Of a stretch of DNA of 11,463 bases, positions 1 through 6,170 are shown piece after piece. The first letter of the stretch is position 1. Each line of letters starts with the position of its first letter. This stretch comes from an uncultured Lachnoclostridium sp. GTDB lineage: Bacteria; Bacillota; Clostridia; Lachnospirales; Lachnospiraceae. A program made the translations under genes and the position numbers. Location of the stretch: the NCBI GenBank assembly GCA_902464595.1, contig CABQJX010000092.1, forward strand, positions 1-11,463, written 5' to 3'. The notes under the pieces are model-generated. The model worked only from the letters and a program-made list of their open reading frames with translations. It was not told the origin of the DNA and searched no databases.

Positions 1-47
1 TAATTTTTGAACTTAGATGGGTGTGGTTGAGGAACACATTCATGCGT

Positions 48-75
48 TTGTCGTGTCCAGGCCCCGCTACATAAT
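48..75 (+). promoter_or_regulatory. Weak candidate promoter for the transporter operon
   Basis: A TTGTCG hexamer at 48-53 (4 of 6 to the -35 consensus) is followed after 16 bases by CATAAT at 70-75 (5 of 6 to the -10 consensus). Transcription would begin near 82 and leave a leader of about 155 bases before the GTG start at 238. I see no riboswitch motif in that leader. A more proximal TTGCTG/TATATA pair would start transcription on top of the ribosome binding site, so it is less likely. Confidence 0.3.
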
Positions 76-132
76 AGACAAATCTCTCATTTAGGAGTAA
101 AATAGAACATTGGCAGCATATCCAGAAATTGG

Positions 133-203
133 CCTGCTTTTGGGATATTCCCTGCTTTCGGGGCATTTCCTGCTTTTGGCATCCTCTGCTTTTTTGCTGT
201 CCT
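133..203. repeat. Degenerate 18-bp tandem repeat in the leader of the NSS gene
   Basis: The core CTGCTTT recurs starting at 134, 152, 170 and 186, that is at spacings of 18, 18 and 16 bases. The units are imperfect: CTGCTTTTGGGATATTCC, CTGCTTTCGGGGCATTTC, CTGCTTTTGGCATCCT and a poorer fourth copy. The repeat lies between the candidate promoter and the ribosome binding site. An open frame crosses it, but it has no ribosome binding site and gives a Cys/Phe/Pro-rich peptide, so I treat the stretch as non-coding. Confidence 0.55.
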
Positions 204-225
204 TTATCTTATTTTTTATATATTC

Positions 226-231
226 AGGAGG
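226..231 (+). promoter_or_regulatory. Shine-Dalgarno AGGAGG that fixes a GTG start
   Basis: A perfect AGGAGG lies 6 bases before GTG at 238. No ATG within good distance gives the conserved N-terminus, so this site supports a GTG start for the transporter. Confidence 0.85.
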
Positions 232-237
232 TTTTCT

Positions 238-1578
238 GTGAGTCATGTAAACAACAACCATCGAGATTCCTGGAAATCCAATTGGGGCTTCGTCCTGGCG
301 TGCATCGGCTCTGCTGTAGGCATGGGCAATATCTGGATGTTCCCCACCAGAGTCTCAAAATATGGAGGCGGTACGTTTTTGCTGCCCTATTTCCTTTTTG
401 TAGTCATTATCGGTCTTTCCGGCGTGATCGGTGAAATGGCCTTCGGACGGGCCACCCGTTCCGGCCCCATCGGCGCTTTCGGCCAGGCCGTGGAAAGCCG
501 TGGGTTAAACCGCAGGCTGGGGGAGGCCATTGGATATATTCCCGTGATCGGTTCCCTGGCTCTTGCCATTGGCTATTCCGTCATTGTGGGCTGGATCCTC
601 AAATACGCCGCCGGATCCATCACCGGCTCTGTGCTGGCCCCCCAAAATGTAGAAGGGTTTGGACAGGCTTTCGGAGAAATGGCTGCTCCCTTCGGAAATA
701 ATTTCTGGCAGACAGTGGGAATTGTCATCACTTTCATCATTATGGTCTTTGGCATCTCCGGAGGAATCGAAAAGATCAACAAGGTGATCATGCCTTTATT
801 CTTTTTCCTTTTTCTTGGACTGGCCGTATACATGGCGTTCCAGCCCGGAGCAGCCGACGGATACCGCTACATTTTCCGCATCGATCCCAAAGGGCTGGCC
901 GATCCCATGACATGGGTATTTGCTCTGGGGCAGGCCTTTTTCTCCCTGTCCCTGGCCGGAAACGGCACTCTGATCTACGGCTCCTATTTAAAAGACAGCG
1001 AGGACGTGACCAGCGCGGCGAAAAAAGTGGCTTTTTTTGATACCCTGGCGGCTCTGCTGGCAGCTCTTGTTATCATTCCAGCCATGGCTACGACTGGATC
1101 CCAGTTAAATGAGGGAGGCCCCGGGCTTATTTTTATCTATCTGCCCAACCTGTTCCAGTCCATGCCTCAGAGCCGTCTTTTGGTGATCATCTTCTTTACC
1201 GCTGTATTTTTTGCAGGGATCTCCTCTATCATTAACCTGTTTGAGGCCCCGATCGCCACCCTGGAACAGCAGTTTAAGCTGAGCCGCAGGACAGCTGTCA
1301 CCCTGGCCGCTGCCGCTGCCCTTGTGATCGGCCTGTGCATCCAGGGCGTGGTATCCGGCTGGATGGATTTTGTATCCATTTATATCTGCCCTCTGGGCGC
1401 CGGGCTGGCCGGGATTATGTTTTTCTGGGTATTAGGAGACGATTATGCCAAAAAGGAAGCGGAAAAAGGACGGAAAAAGCCCCTTGGCCCATGGTTCCGC
1501 TTTATGACCGCTTATCTGTTCTGCGGCCTTACAGCAGCTGTATTTGTACTGGGTATTATTTTCGGCGGAATTGGTTAA
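238..1578 (+). CDS. Sodium-dependent NSS (neurotransmitter:sodium symporter) family transporter
   Basis: An inner-membrane secondary transporter that should import an amino acid or related solute with Na+ (LeuT/Tyt1/MhsT family); the substrate cannot be read from sequence. The 446-residue protein shows about 11 hydrophobic helices, the usual number for bacterial NSS members (12 in LeuT). TM1 holds the family signature GSAVGMGNIWMFP at residues 24-36, whose unwound segment binds Na+ and substrate. TM6 carries GQAFFSLSLAGNG (231-243). TM8 has FAGISS (325-330), whose two serines align with the Na2-site Thr/Ser of LeuT. Two oddities: the usual Arg of the RFP motif (external gate, Arg30 in LeuT) is Met34, and the TM6 GFG is AGNG. 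The GTG start is supported by AGGAGG 6 bases upstream. The stop is 19 bases before the MATE gene, so the two are probably co-transcribed. Confidence 0.93.
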   Translation: MSHVNNNHRDSWKSNWGFVLACIGSAVGMGNIWMFPTRVSKYGGGTFLLPYFLFVVIIGLSGVIGEMAFGRATRSGPIGAFGQAVESRGLNRRLGEAIGYIPVIGSLALAIGYSVIVGWILKYAAGSITGSVLAPQNVEGFGQAFGEMAAPFGNNFWQTVGIVITFIIMVFGISGGIEKINKVIMPLFFFLFLGLAVYMAFQPGAADGYRYIFRIDPKGLADPMTWVFALGQAFFSLSLAGNGTLIYGSYLKDSEDVTSAAKKVAFFDTLAALLAALVIIPAMATTGSQLNEGGPGLIFIYLPNLFQSMPQSRLLVIIFFTAVFFAGISSIINLFEAPIATLEQQFKLSRRTAVTLAAAAALVIGLCIQGVVSGWMDFVSIYICPLGAGLAGIMFFWVLGDDYAKKEAEKGRKKPLGPWFRFMTAYLFCGLTAAVFVLGIIFGGIG

Positions 1579-1597
1579 TAAGAGAAAGAGGTATCAC

Positions 1598-3019
1598 ATG
1601 AACGACTTAAAGACAAGAAAAGCAGGGGTAAATTCCCCTGCCGGACAAGAAAATCCTCTGGGCATCGTCCCCATCAACCGGCTTCTGGCCCGTTTTGCCA
1701 TTCCCAGCATCATTGCTATGCTGGTAAGCGCCTTATACAACATCGTAGATCAGTTCTTCATCGGACGGAGTGTGGGAATGTTGGGAAATGCCGCTACCAA
1801 CGTGGCATTTCCCCTGACCATCACCTGTACCGCCATCTCCCTGATGTGCGGTATCGGCGGGGCGGCCAATTTTAATCTTTCTATGGGGAGGGGCGAAAAG
1901 GAGGAGGCCACCCGCTATGCCGGAAACGCTATTTTTATGCTTTTCTCCATTGGCGTGATCCTCTGTATAACGGTAAGGCTGTTTCTAAGACCCCTTATGG
2001 TGATATTCGGAGCCACTGCTGATGTGCTGGAGCATTCCCTTGTCTATACGGGGATCACCTCCTTCGGCTTTCCTTTCCTGATCCTTACCACCGGAGGCTC
2101 CAACCTGATCCGGGCCGACGGAAGCCCACGCTTTTCCATGATCTGCACTCTTACCGGAGCACTGATCAACACGGTTCTTGACCCTCTGTTTATCTTTACC
2201 TTCCAGATGGGTATGGCGGGAGCAGCCTTAGCTACCATCATCGGACAGATCGTATCCGGCCTTATGGTGATCGGTTATCTGACCCGCTTTAAAACCGTTC
2301 ATTTAAACCTAAAAGCTCTTCGCCCCATTCCCTCCCATATAAAGGCCATCGCTGCCCTGGGAATGGCCCCCTTTTTTAATCAGATGGCCATGATGGTAGT
2401 ACAGATCGTCATGAACAATGTGCTGCGCTATTACGGCGGGCAGTCCCACTATGGCAGTGAAATCCCTTTAGCCTGCGCCGGGATCATCACAAAGGTAAAT
2501 ATGATCTTTTTCTCCCTGGTCATCGGCCTCTCCCAAGGGCTGCAGCCTATTGTCAGCTTTAACTACGGGGCCAGGAAATACAGGCGGGTAAGGGAAGCTT
2601 ACCTGAAGGCCGTGTTCATTGCCACCTCAATCTCTACGGTTTCCTTCCTGTGCTTCCAGCTGATCCCCAGGCAGATCATCAGCATCTTCGGCTCAGGAAG
2701 CGAGGAGTACTTCCACTTTGCAGAACAGTATTTCCGCATCTTCCTGTTCTTTACCTTTTTAAATGGGCTTCAGCCAATTACAGCCAATTATTTTACCTCT
2801 ATAGGAAAGGCCGCAAAGGGTGTATTTATCTCTCTGACACGCCAGATTATTTTCCTGCTTCCCCTGATTGTCATCCTCCCAATGTTCTTCGGTATCGAGG
2901 GTGTCATGTATTCTGCTCCTGTCGCCGATCTCACGGCCGCTGTTCTGGCCCTTCTGTTTGTCACAAGGGAGCTTAAAAAGATGAAGGCTATGGAGCTGGC
3001 AGAAGCAGCCGAACAATAA
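1598..3019 (+). CDS. MATE family multidrug/metabolite efflux transporter
   Basis: An inner-membrane exporter that uses a Na+ or H+ gradient to expel cationic drugs or metabolites; the true substrate is unknown. The protein is 473 residues, normal for MATE, with two MatE repeats at roughly residues 25-190 and 250-415. Visible family features are PINRLLARFAIPSIIAML near the N-terminus, YNIVDQFFIGRSVG in helix 1 (Asp51), NLIRADGSPRFSM and LDPLFIF in the first half, and the repeated pattern LQPIVSFNYGA in the second. The layout resembles the DinF/MepA-like branch more than classical NorM. I chose ATG 1598 because AAAGAGG lies 6 bases upstream at 1585-1591. A longer frame from 1544 would overlap the NSS gene and lacks such a site. 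It is the second gene of an NSS-MATE operon and ends before a stem-loop. Confidence 0.93.
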   Translation: MNDLKTRKAGVNSPAGQENPLGIVPINRLLARFAIPSIIAMLVSALYNIVDQFFIGRSVGMLGNAATNVAFPLTITCTAISLMCGIGGAANFNLSMGRGEKEEATRYAGNAIFMLFSIGVILCITVRLFLRPLMVIFGATADVLEHSLVYTGITSFGFPFLILTTGGSNLIRADGSPRFSMICTLTGALINTVLDPLFIFTFQMGMAGAALATIIGQIVSGLMVIGYLTRFKTVHLNLKALRPIPSHIKAIAALGMAPFFNQMAMMVVQIVMNNVLRYYGGQSHYGSEIPLACAGIITKVNMIFFSLVIGLSQGLQPIVSFNYGARKYRRVREAYLKAVFIATSISTVSFLCFQLIPRQIISIFGSGSEEYFHFAEQYFRIFLFFTFLNGLQPITANYFTSIGKAAKGVFISLTRQIIFLLPLIVILPMFFGIEGVMYSAPVADLTAAVLALLFVTRELKKMKAMELAEAAEQ

Positions 3020-3083
3020 AAAGAAGAAGTTTTTCAAAAGAAAATAACTTTTCAGAAAAAAGCAAAAAATTTAAAAAAAGCAA

Positions 3084-3125
3084 AAATTCCCGCATACAGC
3101 TAATATCAGCCGTATACGGGAATTT
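3084..3125 (-). terminator. Intrinsic terminator between the convergent MATE and gdhA genes
   Basis: AAATTCCCGCATAC at 3084-3097 can pair with GTATACGGGAATTT at 3112-3125, a 14-bp stem around a 14-base loop. The one imperfect position (C3093 opposite A3116) is a C/A mismatch in + strand RNA but a G-U wobble in - strand RNA. The - strand transcript then runs into a T-rich stretch (complement of the A-rich 3054-3083), while + strand RNA meets only AATTTACTTTT. The hairpin therefore fits gdhA best and may also serve the MATE operon. Confidence 0.82.
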
Positions 3126-3153
3126 ACTTTTAGCAGTCTATTTCATCTCTGGA

Positions 3154-4488
3154 TTATACAATTCCCTGTCCCAGCATAGCCTCTACTACCTTCTCAAATC
3201 CGGCGATGTTGGCTCCTGCCACATAGTTGCCGGACACGCCGTAGCGGTCTGCTACCTCTGCCACCTTGGCAAAAATATTGACCATGATGGTGTGAAGTTT
3301 TTCGTCCACTTCCTCAAAGGACCAGGACATTCTCATGGAGTTCTGGCTCTGCTCTAAGCCCGAGGTAGCCACGCCGCCTGCATTGGCAGCCTTTCCCGGC
3401 ATAAAGAGGATCTTCTTCTCTACAAACAGGTCTGTAGCTTCTCTGGTGGAAGGCATATTAGCGCCCTCTGCCACAGCAAAGCATCCGTTTGCCAACAGGG
3501 TTTTTGCGTCGTCCAGATCCAGCTCATTCTGGGTTGCGCATGGAAGGGCAATGTCACATGGAATGGTCCAGATCCCCTTGCCCTCTGTGTATACAGCGCC
3601 TTCCACTTCCTCTGCATACTCCTTGATCCTTCCTCTGCGCACTTCCTTGATTTCCTTTACCACATCCAGATCAATGCCGTTCTGATCGTAAATATAACCG
3701 TTGGAATCGCTTAAAGCAACTACCTTTGCGCCCAGCTGCTGCGCCTTCTCTGTCGCGTAGATGGCTACATTTCCGGAACCGGATACTACTACTGTCTTTC
3801 CTGCCAGCTCTTTGCCGTTATGCTTTAACATTTCATTTAAAATATAGACAAGCCCATATCCTGTTGCCTGGGTTCTGGCTAAAGAGCCGCCGAAAGTCAG
3901 TCCCTTTCCAGTCAGCACGCCTTCATATAAGCCGGTCATCCTCTTATACTGTCCGAACAGGTATCCTACCTCACGTCCGCCTACGCCGATGTCACCGGCG
4001 GGAACGTCTGTGTCCTTGCCGATATGGCGGTACAGCTCTGTCATAAAGCTCTGGCAGAAGGCCATTACCTCGCGGTCAGATTTTCCCTTAGGATCAAAGT
4101 TGGAGCCGCCCTTTCCGCCGCCCATAGGAAGACCGGTGAGGGAGTTCTTTAAGGTCTGCTCAAATCCCAGAAATTTCAAAATGCTCTGGTTCACAGACGG
4201 ATGGAAACGGAGTCCGCCCTTGTAAGGTCCGATGGCGCTGTTAAACTGTACGCGGTATCCCTTATTTACCTGCACTTTTCCATTGTCATCCACCCACGGT
4301 ACGCGGAATGAAATGATACGCTCCGGCTCCGTAAAACGCTCCAGAATACCTGCCTTGCGGTATTTCTCCTCATTTGCGTCGATCACCAGTTTCAATGAAT
4401 CCAAAACTTCCTTTACCGCCTGATGGAACTCCGGCTCTCCTGGATTCTGTGCTACTACTCTCTCATAGATTTCATCAACATAGGACAT
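3154..4488 (-). CDS. gdhA: NADP-specific glutamate dehydrogenase
   Basis: A cytoplasmic, normally hexameric enzyme that reductively aminates 2-oxoglutarate with ammonium and NADPH to give glutamate, assimilating nitrogen. The 444-residue length is standard for the hexameric family. The substrate domain (about 1-200) contains GPYKGGLRFHPSVN (Lys90, substrate carboxylate), PMGGGKGG with catalytic Lys126, and DVPAGDIGVGGRE with the essential Asp166. The dinucleotide domain has VSGSGNVA (235-242). The next strand ends in LSDSNG (Ser260, Asp261, Ser262), which matches the E. coli NADP enzyme and not the clostridial NAD-specific type, so NADP preference is inferred. ATG 4488 has AGGAGGT 8 bases upstream. 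The gene has its own promoter about 90 bases upstream and a strong downstream hairpin, so it is probably monocistronic although rtcB precedes it on the same strand. Confidence 0.96.
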   Translation of the reverse strand: MSYVDEIYERVVAQNPGEPEFHQAVKEVLDSLKLVIDANEEKYRKAGILERFTEPERIISFRVPWVDDNGKVQVNKGYRVQFNSAIGPYKGGLRFHPSVNQSILKFLGFEQTLKNSLTGLPMGGGKGGSNFDPKGKSDREVMAFCQSFMTELYRHIGKDTDVPAGDIGVGGREVGYLFGQYKRMTGLYEGVLTGKGLTFGGSLARTQATGYGLVYILNEMLKHNGKELAGKTVVVSGSGNVAIYATEKAQQLGAKVVALSDSNGYIYDQNGIDLDVVKEIKEVRRGRIKEYAEEVEGAVYTEGKGIWTIPCDIALPCATQNELDLDDAKTLLANGCFAVAEGANMPSTREATDLFVEKKILFMPGKAANAGGVATSGLEQSQNSMRMSWSFEEVDEKLHTIMVNIFAKVAEVADRYGVSGNYVAGANIAGFEKVVEAMLGQGIV

Positions 4489-4496
4489 TTCATTCT

Positions 4497-4503
4497 ACCT
4501 CCT
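4497..4503 (-). promoter_or_regulatory. Ribosome binding site of gdhA (AGGAGGT)
   Basis: Reading the - strand, AGGAGGT ends 8 bases before ATG 4488, an optimal arrangement consistent with high expression. Confidence 0.85.
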
Positions 4504-4522
4504 GGTTTTATTTGGTGGGGAT

Positions 4523-4561
4523 TGGGGGCTGTTTTCAGGGATGCGATTCCTCCGGCCCCCA
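4523..4561 (-). promoter_or_regulatory. G/C-rich stem-loop in the gdhA 5' leader
   Basis: In the gdhA transcript TGGGGGC (complement of 4555-4561) can pair with GCCCCCA (complement of 4523-4529) around a 25-base loop. A nearby CCCCAC block (4515-4520) offers an alternative partner for the same G run. It lies within the predicted leader of about 78 bases, upstream of the ribosome binding site. It may stabilise or regulate the message, but no known riboswitch class was recognised. Confidence 0.4.
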
Positions 4562-4572
4562 CTTTAGAAAAA

Positions 4573-4601
4573 AGTATAGCAATTTAGTTCGCTAAAGTCA
4601 A
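4573..4601 (-). promoter_or_regulatory. gdhA promoter, sigma-A type, with palindrome in the spacer
   Basis: On the - strand, TTGACT (4596-4601) is followed by exactly 17 bases and then TATACT (4573-4578), each 5 of 6 to consensus. The start site should be near 4566. The spacer and last base of the -35 box contain TTTAG-CGAA-CTAAA (4583-4596), a 5-4-5 inverted repeat well placed for a repressor to block RNA polymerase. Confidence 0.82.
4583..4596. promoter_or_regulatory. Putative operator: TTTAG-N4-CTAAA inverted repeat
   Basis: A perfect 5-bp inverted repeat with a 4-base centre sits between the -35 and -10 boxes of the gdhA promoter. Its TTAG-N4-CTAA core resembles sites bound by MarR/SlyA-type repressors, but the regulator cannot be identified here and none is encoded next to it. 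Confidence 0.5.
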
Positions 4602-4669
4602 GAAGTATTTATTTTGAGTTTCCACATTCTATCCCCTCCAGGCAGCCAGGATCCATCTCCCTTCTTCTC

Positions 4670-4713
4670 TGCCTTTTCATTGCCTTTTCATTGTCTTTTC
4701 ACTACCCTTTCAC
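4670..4713. repeat. Four 11-bp tandem repeats spanning the rtcB stop codon
   Basis: On the + strand the units are TGCCTTTTCAT, TGCCTTTTCAT, TGTCTTTTCAC and TACCCTTTCAC. The last two cross the rtcB stop (4702-4704). The first two are identical. Recent slippage or duplication at the 3' end of rtcB would explain the pattern. I see no clear intrinsic terminator for rtcB beyond it. Confidence 0.75.
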
Positions 4714-5937
4714 TACCCCCACGGTCTTTAACCGCTTAACTGGAACCACCAGATCCTTCTGACGTTCCATAACGCCCTCAATATCTTTGTAGGCAAACCG
4801 GCACTCCTCAGCCACATCCGCTTTTCCCTTCTTTCCCAGCACAACGCCCTGGTTTTGCAGATCACGGATAACCTCCTCGCAGGAAAATGCCTCCATGGCC
4901 CCTTTTCTGGAATACCGCCGCCCGGCTCCATGAGATGAGGAACAAAAGCTCTCTTCATTTCCCAGGCCCATGACCACATAGCTGTAGGAACCCATAGCCC
5001 CTGGTATTACGGCCATCTCGCCATTTCTGGCCCGTACGGCTCCTTTTCGATGTACCCATACATTTTTTCCATAATGGTTCTCAAGGGCCGCATAGTTGTG
5101 ATGGCAATTAATATCTCCGGAAAATTCCAGGCTGAAGGAGGTGTATTTTCCAATATACTTCTCCAAAACTGCCTTGACTGCCAGCATCATTTTCTCCCGG
5201 TTCTCCCCGGCAAAATCCATAGCCAGCTGCATCCAGGACAGATACCGTTTTCCCTGGTCCGTGTCCGTTGGAAGAAAGGCCAGCCGGTATTCGTCGGGAA
5301 CCTGGCTGTACCATTTCTGGTTCAGCTCTCTTGCCATGGTATGAAAATAGTCGCACACCGATTTTCCCACATGACGGCTGCCGGAATGGATCATAATACA
5401 CAGATCTCCCTCATCGTCCTCCTGAAGCTCAATAAAATGGTTTCCTCCTCCCAGGGTTCCCACCTGGTAAAATCCTGCCTCCAACTGCCCGATCAATTCT
5501 CCGTCCCTCTCGTACCGGTCAAACTCCTCCATGGCCCGCTCCATAGTGTAGCATGGCATCTGACTCTTATGATGGGCAAATCCCACCGGAATATTCCTCA
5601 TAATGTCCCCAATGATAGCCTGGATTAAATTTCCATTTCCCGTGACGATCTCCCGAATATCCTTTACCTTAATGTTCGTATGGGTATAAGCCATACCGCA
5701 TCCAATATCCACTCCGACTGCATTGGGGATCACTGCACCCTCTGCGGCCACCACGCCGCCGATGGGCATCCCCATTCCCGCATGGGTATCGGGCATCAGG
5801 CAGACCCATTTATGGAGAAAAGGAAGGGAAGCCAGATGGTACGCCTGCTCCCGGCAGCTCTCCTCCAATTCTTCCTGTCCGTCCAGCCAGATCTTTACTG
5901 GAACCCTCATTTTATCTTTCTCATATAAAACGAACAT
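4702..5937 (-). CDS. rtcB: RtcB family RNA-splicing/repair ligase
   Basis: A GTP- and Mn2+-dependent ligase that joins RNA 2',3'-cyclic-phosphate (or 3'-phosphate) ends to 5'-OH ends, repairing cleaved tRNA or other RNA in the cytoplasm. From ATG 5937 the protein is 411 residues (E. coli RtcB is 408). All metal and nucleotide ligands are visible: GVDIGCGM (Asp77, Cys80), GGGNHF (His167), IMIHSGSRH (His184), the HHN at 279-281, and SSSHGAGRR with His336, the position guanylylated in this family. I chose 5937 because MFVLYEKDK is where the family fold begins. The frame stays open upstream to 6087 (50 more Lys/Arg/Glu-rich residues, partly from 20-bp repeats). A GGGAGAAGGGGG run could support a start at 6063, so the N-terminus is uncertain. 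It is divergent from the WYL pair and upstream of gdhA on the same strand. Confidence 0.9.
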   Translation of the reverse strand: MFVLYEKDKMRVPVKIWLDGQEELEESCREQAYHLASLPFLHKWVCLMPDTHAGMGMPIGGVVAAEGAVIPNAVGVDIGCGMAYTHTNIKVKDIREIVTGNGNLIQAIIGDIMRNIPVGFAHHKSQMPCYTMERAMEEFDRYERDGELIGQLEAGFYQVGTLGGGNHFIELQEDDEGDLCIMIHSGSRHVGKSVCDYFHTMARELNQKWYSQVPDEYRLAFLPTDTDQGKRYLSWMQLAMDFAGENREKMMLAVKAVLEKYIGKYTSFSLEFSGDINCHHNYAALENHYGKNVWVHRKGAVRARNGEMAVIPGAMGSYSYVVMGLGNEESFCSSSHGAGRRYSRKGAMEAFSCEEVIRDLQNQGVVLGKKGKADVAEECRFAYKDIEGVMERQKDLVVPVKRLKTVGVVKG

Positions 5938-5953
5938 ATACCTCACATCCTTT

Positions 5954-6004
5954 TCTGATTTCTCTAGTTTTCCTCTGATTTCTCTAATCTTCCTCTGATC
6001 TTCC
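5954..6004. repeat. 20-bp tandem repeat (about 2.5 copies) upstream of rtcB
   Basis: Units at 5954-5973 and 5974-5993 agree at 18 of 20 bases (TCTGATTTCTCTAGTTTTCC and TCTGATTTCTCTAATCTTCC). A shorter copy, TCTGATCTTCC, follows at 5994-6004. On the - strand these are purine-rich with several GAGG/AGAGG cores. They lie directly ahead of the preferred rtcB start, so they are either leader RNA or, if a longer start is used, part of a charged N-terminal extension. Confidence 0.75.
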
Positions 6005-6107
6005 TTTTGTTTGTTATGCTGTCTCTTTTTCCTCTCTCCTCCTGTCCGGTGTATCTTTATCATACCCCCTTCTCCCTCTTTCATCATTTAAAAAATGTTG
6101 CGAACTC

Positions 6108-6136
6108 TTTCCAGATACGTCCATTTTCGGTATAAT
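6108..6136 (+). promoter_or_regulatory. Promoter of the WYL gene pair
   Basis: A perfect TATAAT at 6131-6136 is preceded after 17 bases by TTTCCA at 6108-6113 (4 of 6 to the -35 consensus). The start site would be near 6143, giving a leader of under 30 bases that contains the ribosome binding site GGGAGG at 6157-6162. A weak -35 often indicates dependence on, or control by, another factor. No comparably clear promoter for rtcB was found on the other strand. Confidence 0.65.
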
Positions 6137-6170
6137 CAGCCTATATAAACCAGGAAGGGAGGCAAAATTT

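Noticed and set aside
98..120. AGGAG-like site at about 102-106 that might precede a leader peptide
   Set aside because: No ATG, GTG or TTG at suitable distance begins a plausible frame.
194..222. TTGCTG-N17-TATATA as an alternative NSS promoter
   Set aside because: Both hexamers are poor and the start site would fall on the ribosome binding site.
129..434. A 101-residue + strand open frame at the left edge
   Set aside because: No ribosome binding site, Cys/Phe-rich low-complexity product derived from the repeat, and it overlaps the well-supported NSS gene in another frame.
4619..4665. Possible terminator for rtcB around CCAGGCAGCCAGG
   Set aside because: The CCAGG copies are direct repeats, not inverted, and no stable stem with a T tract can be drawn.
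5050..5628. A 192-residue + strand open frame antisense to rtcB
   Set aside because: The opposite strand encodes RtcB with all conserved residues; this frame has no ribosome binding site or recognisable domain.
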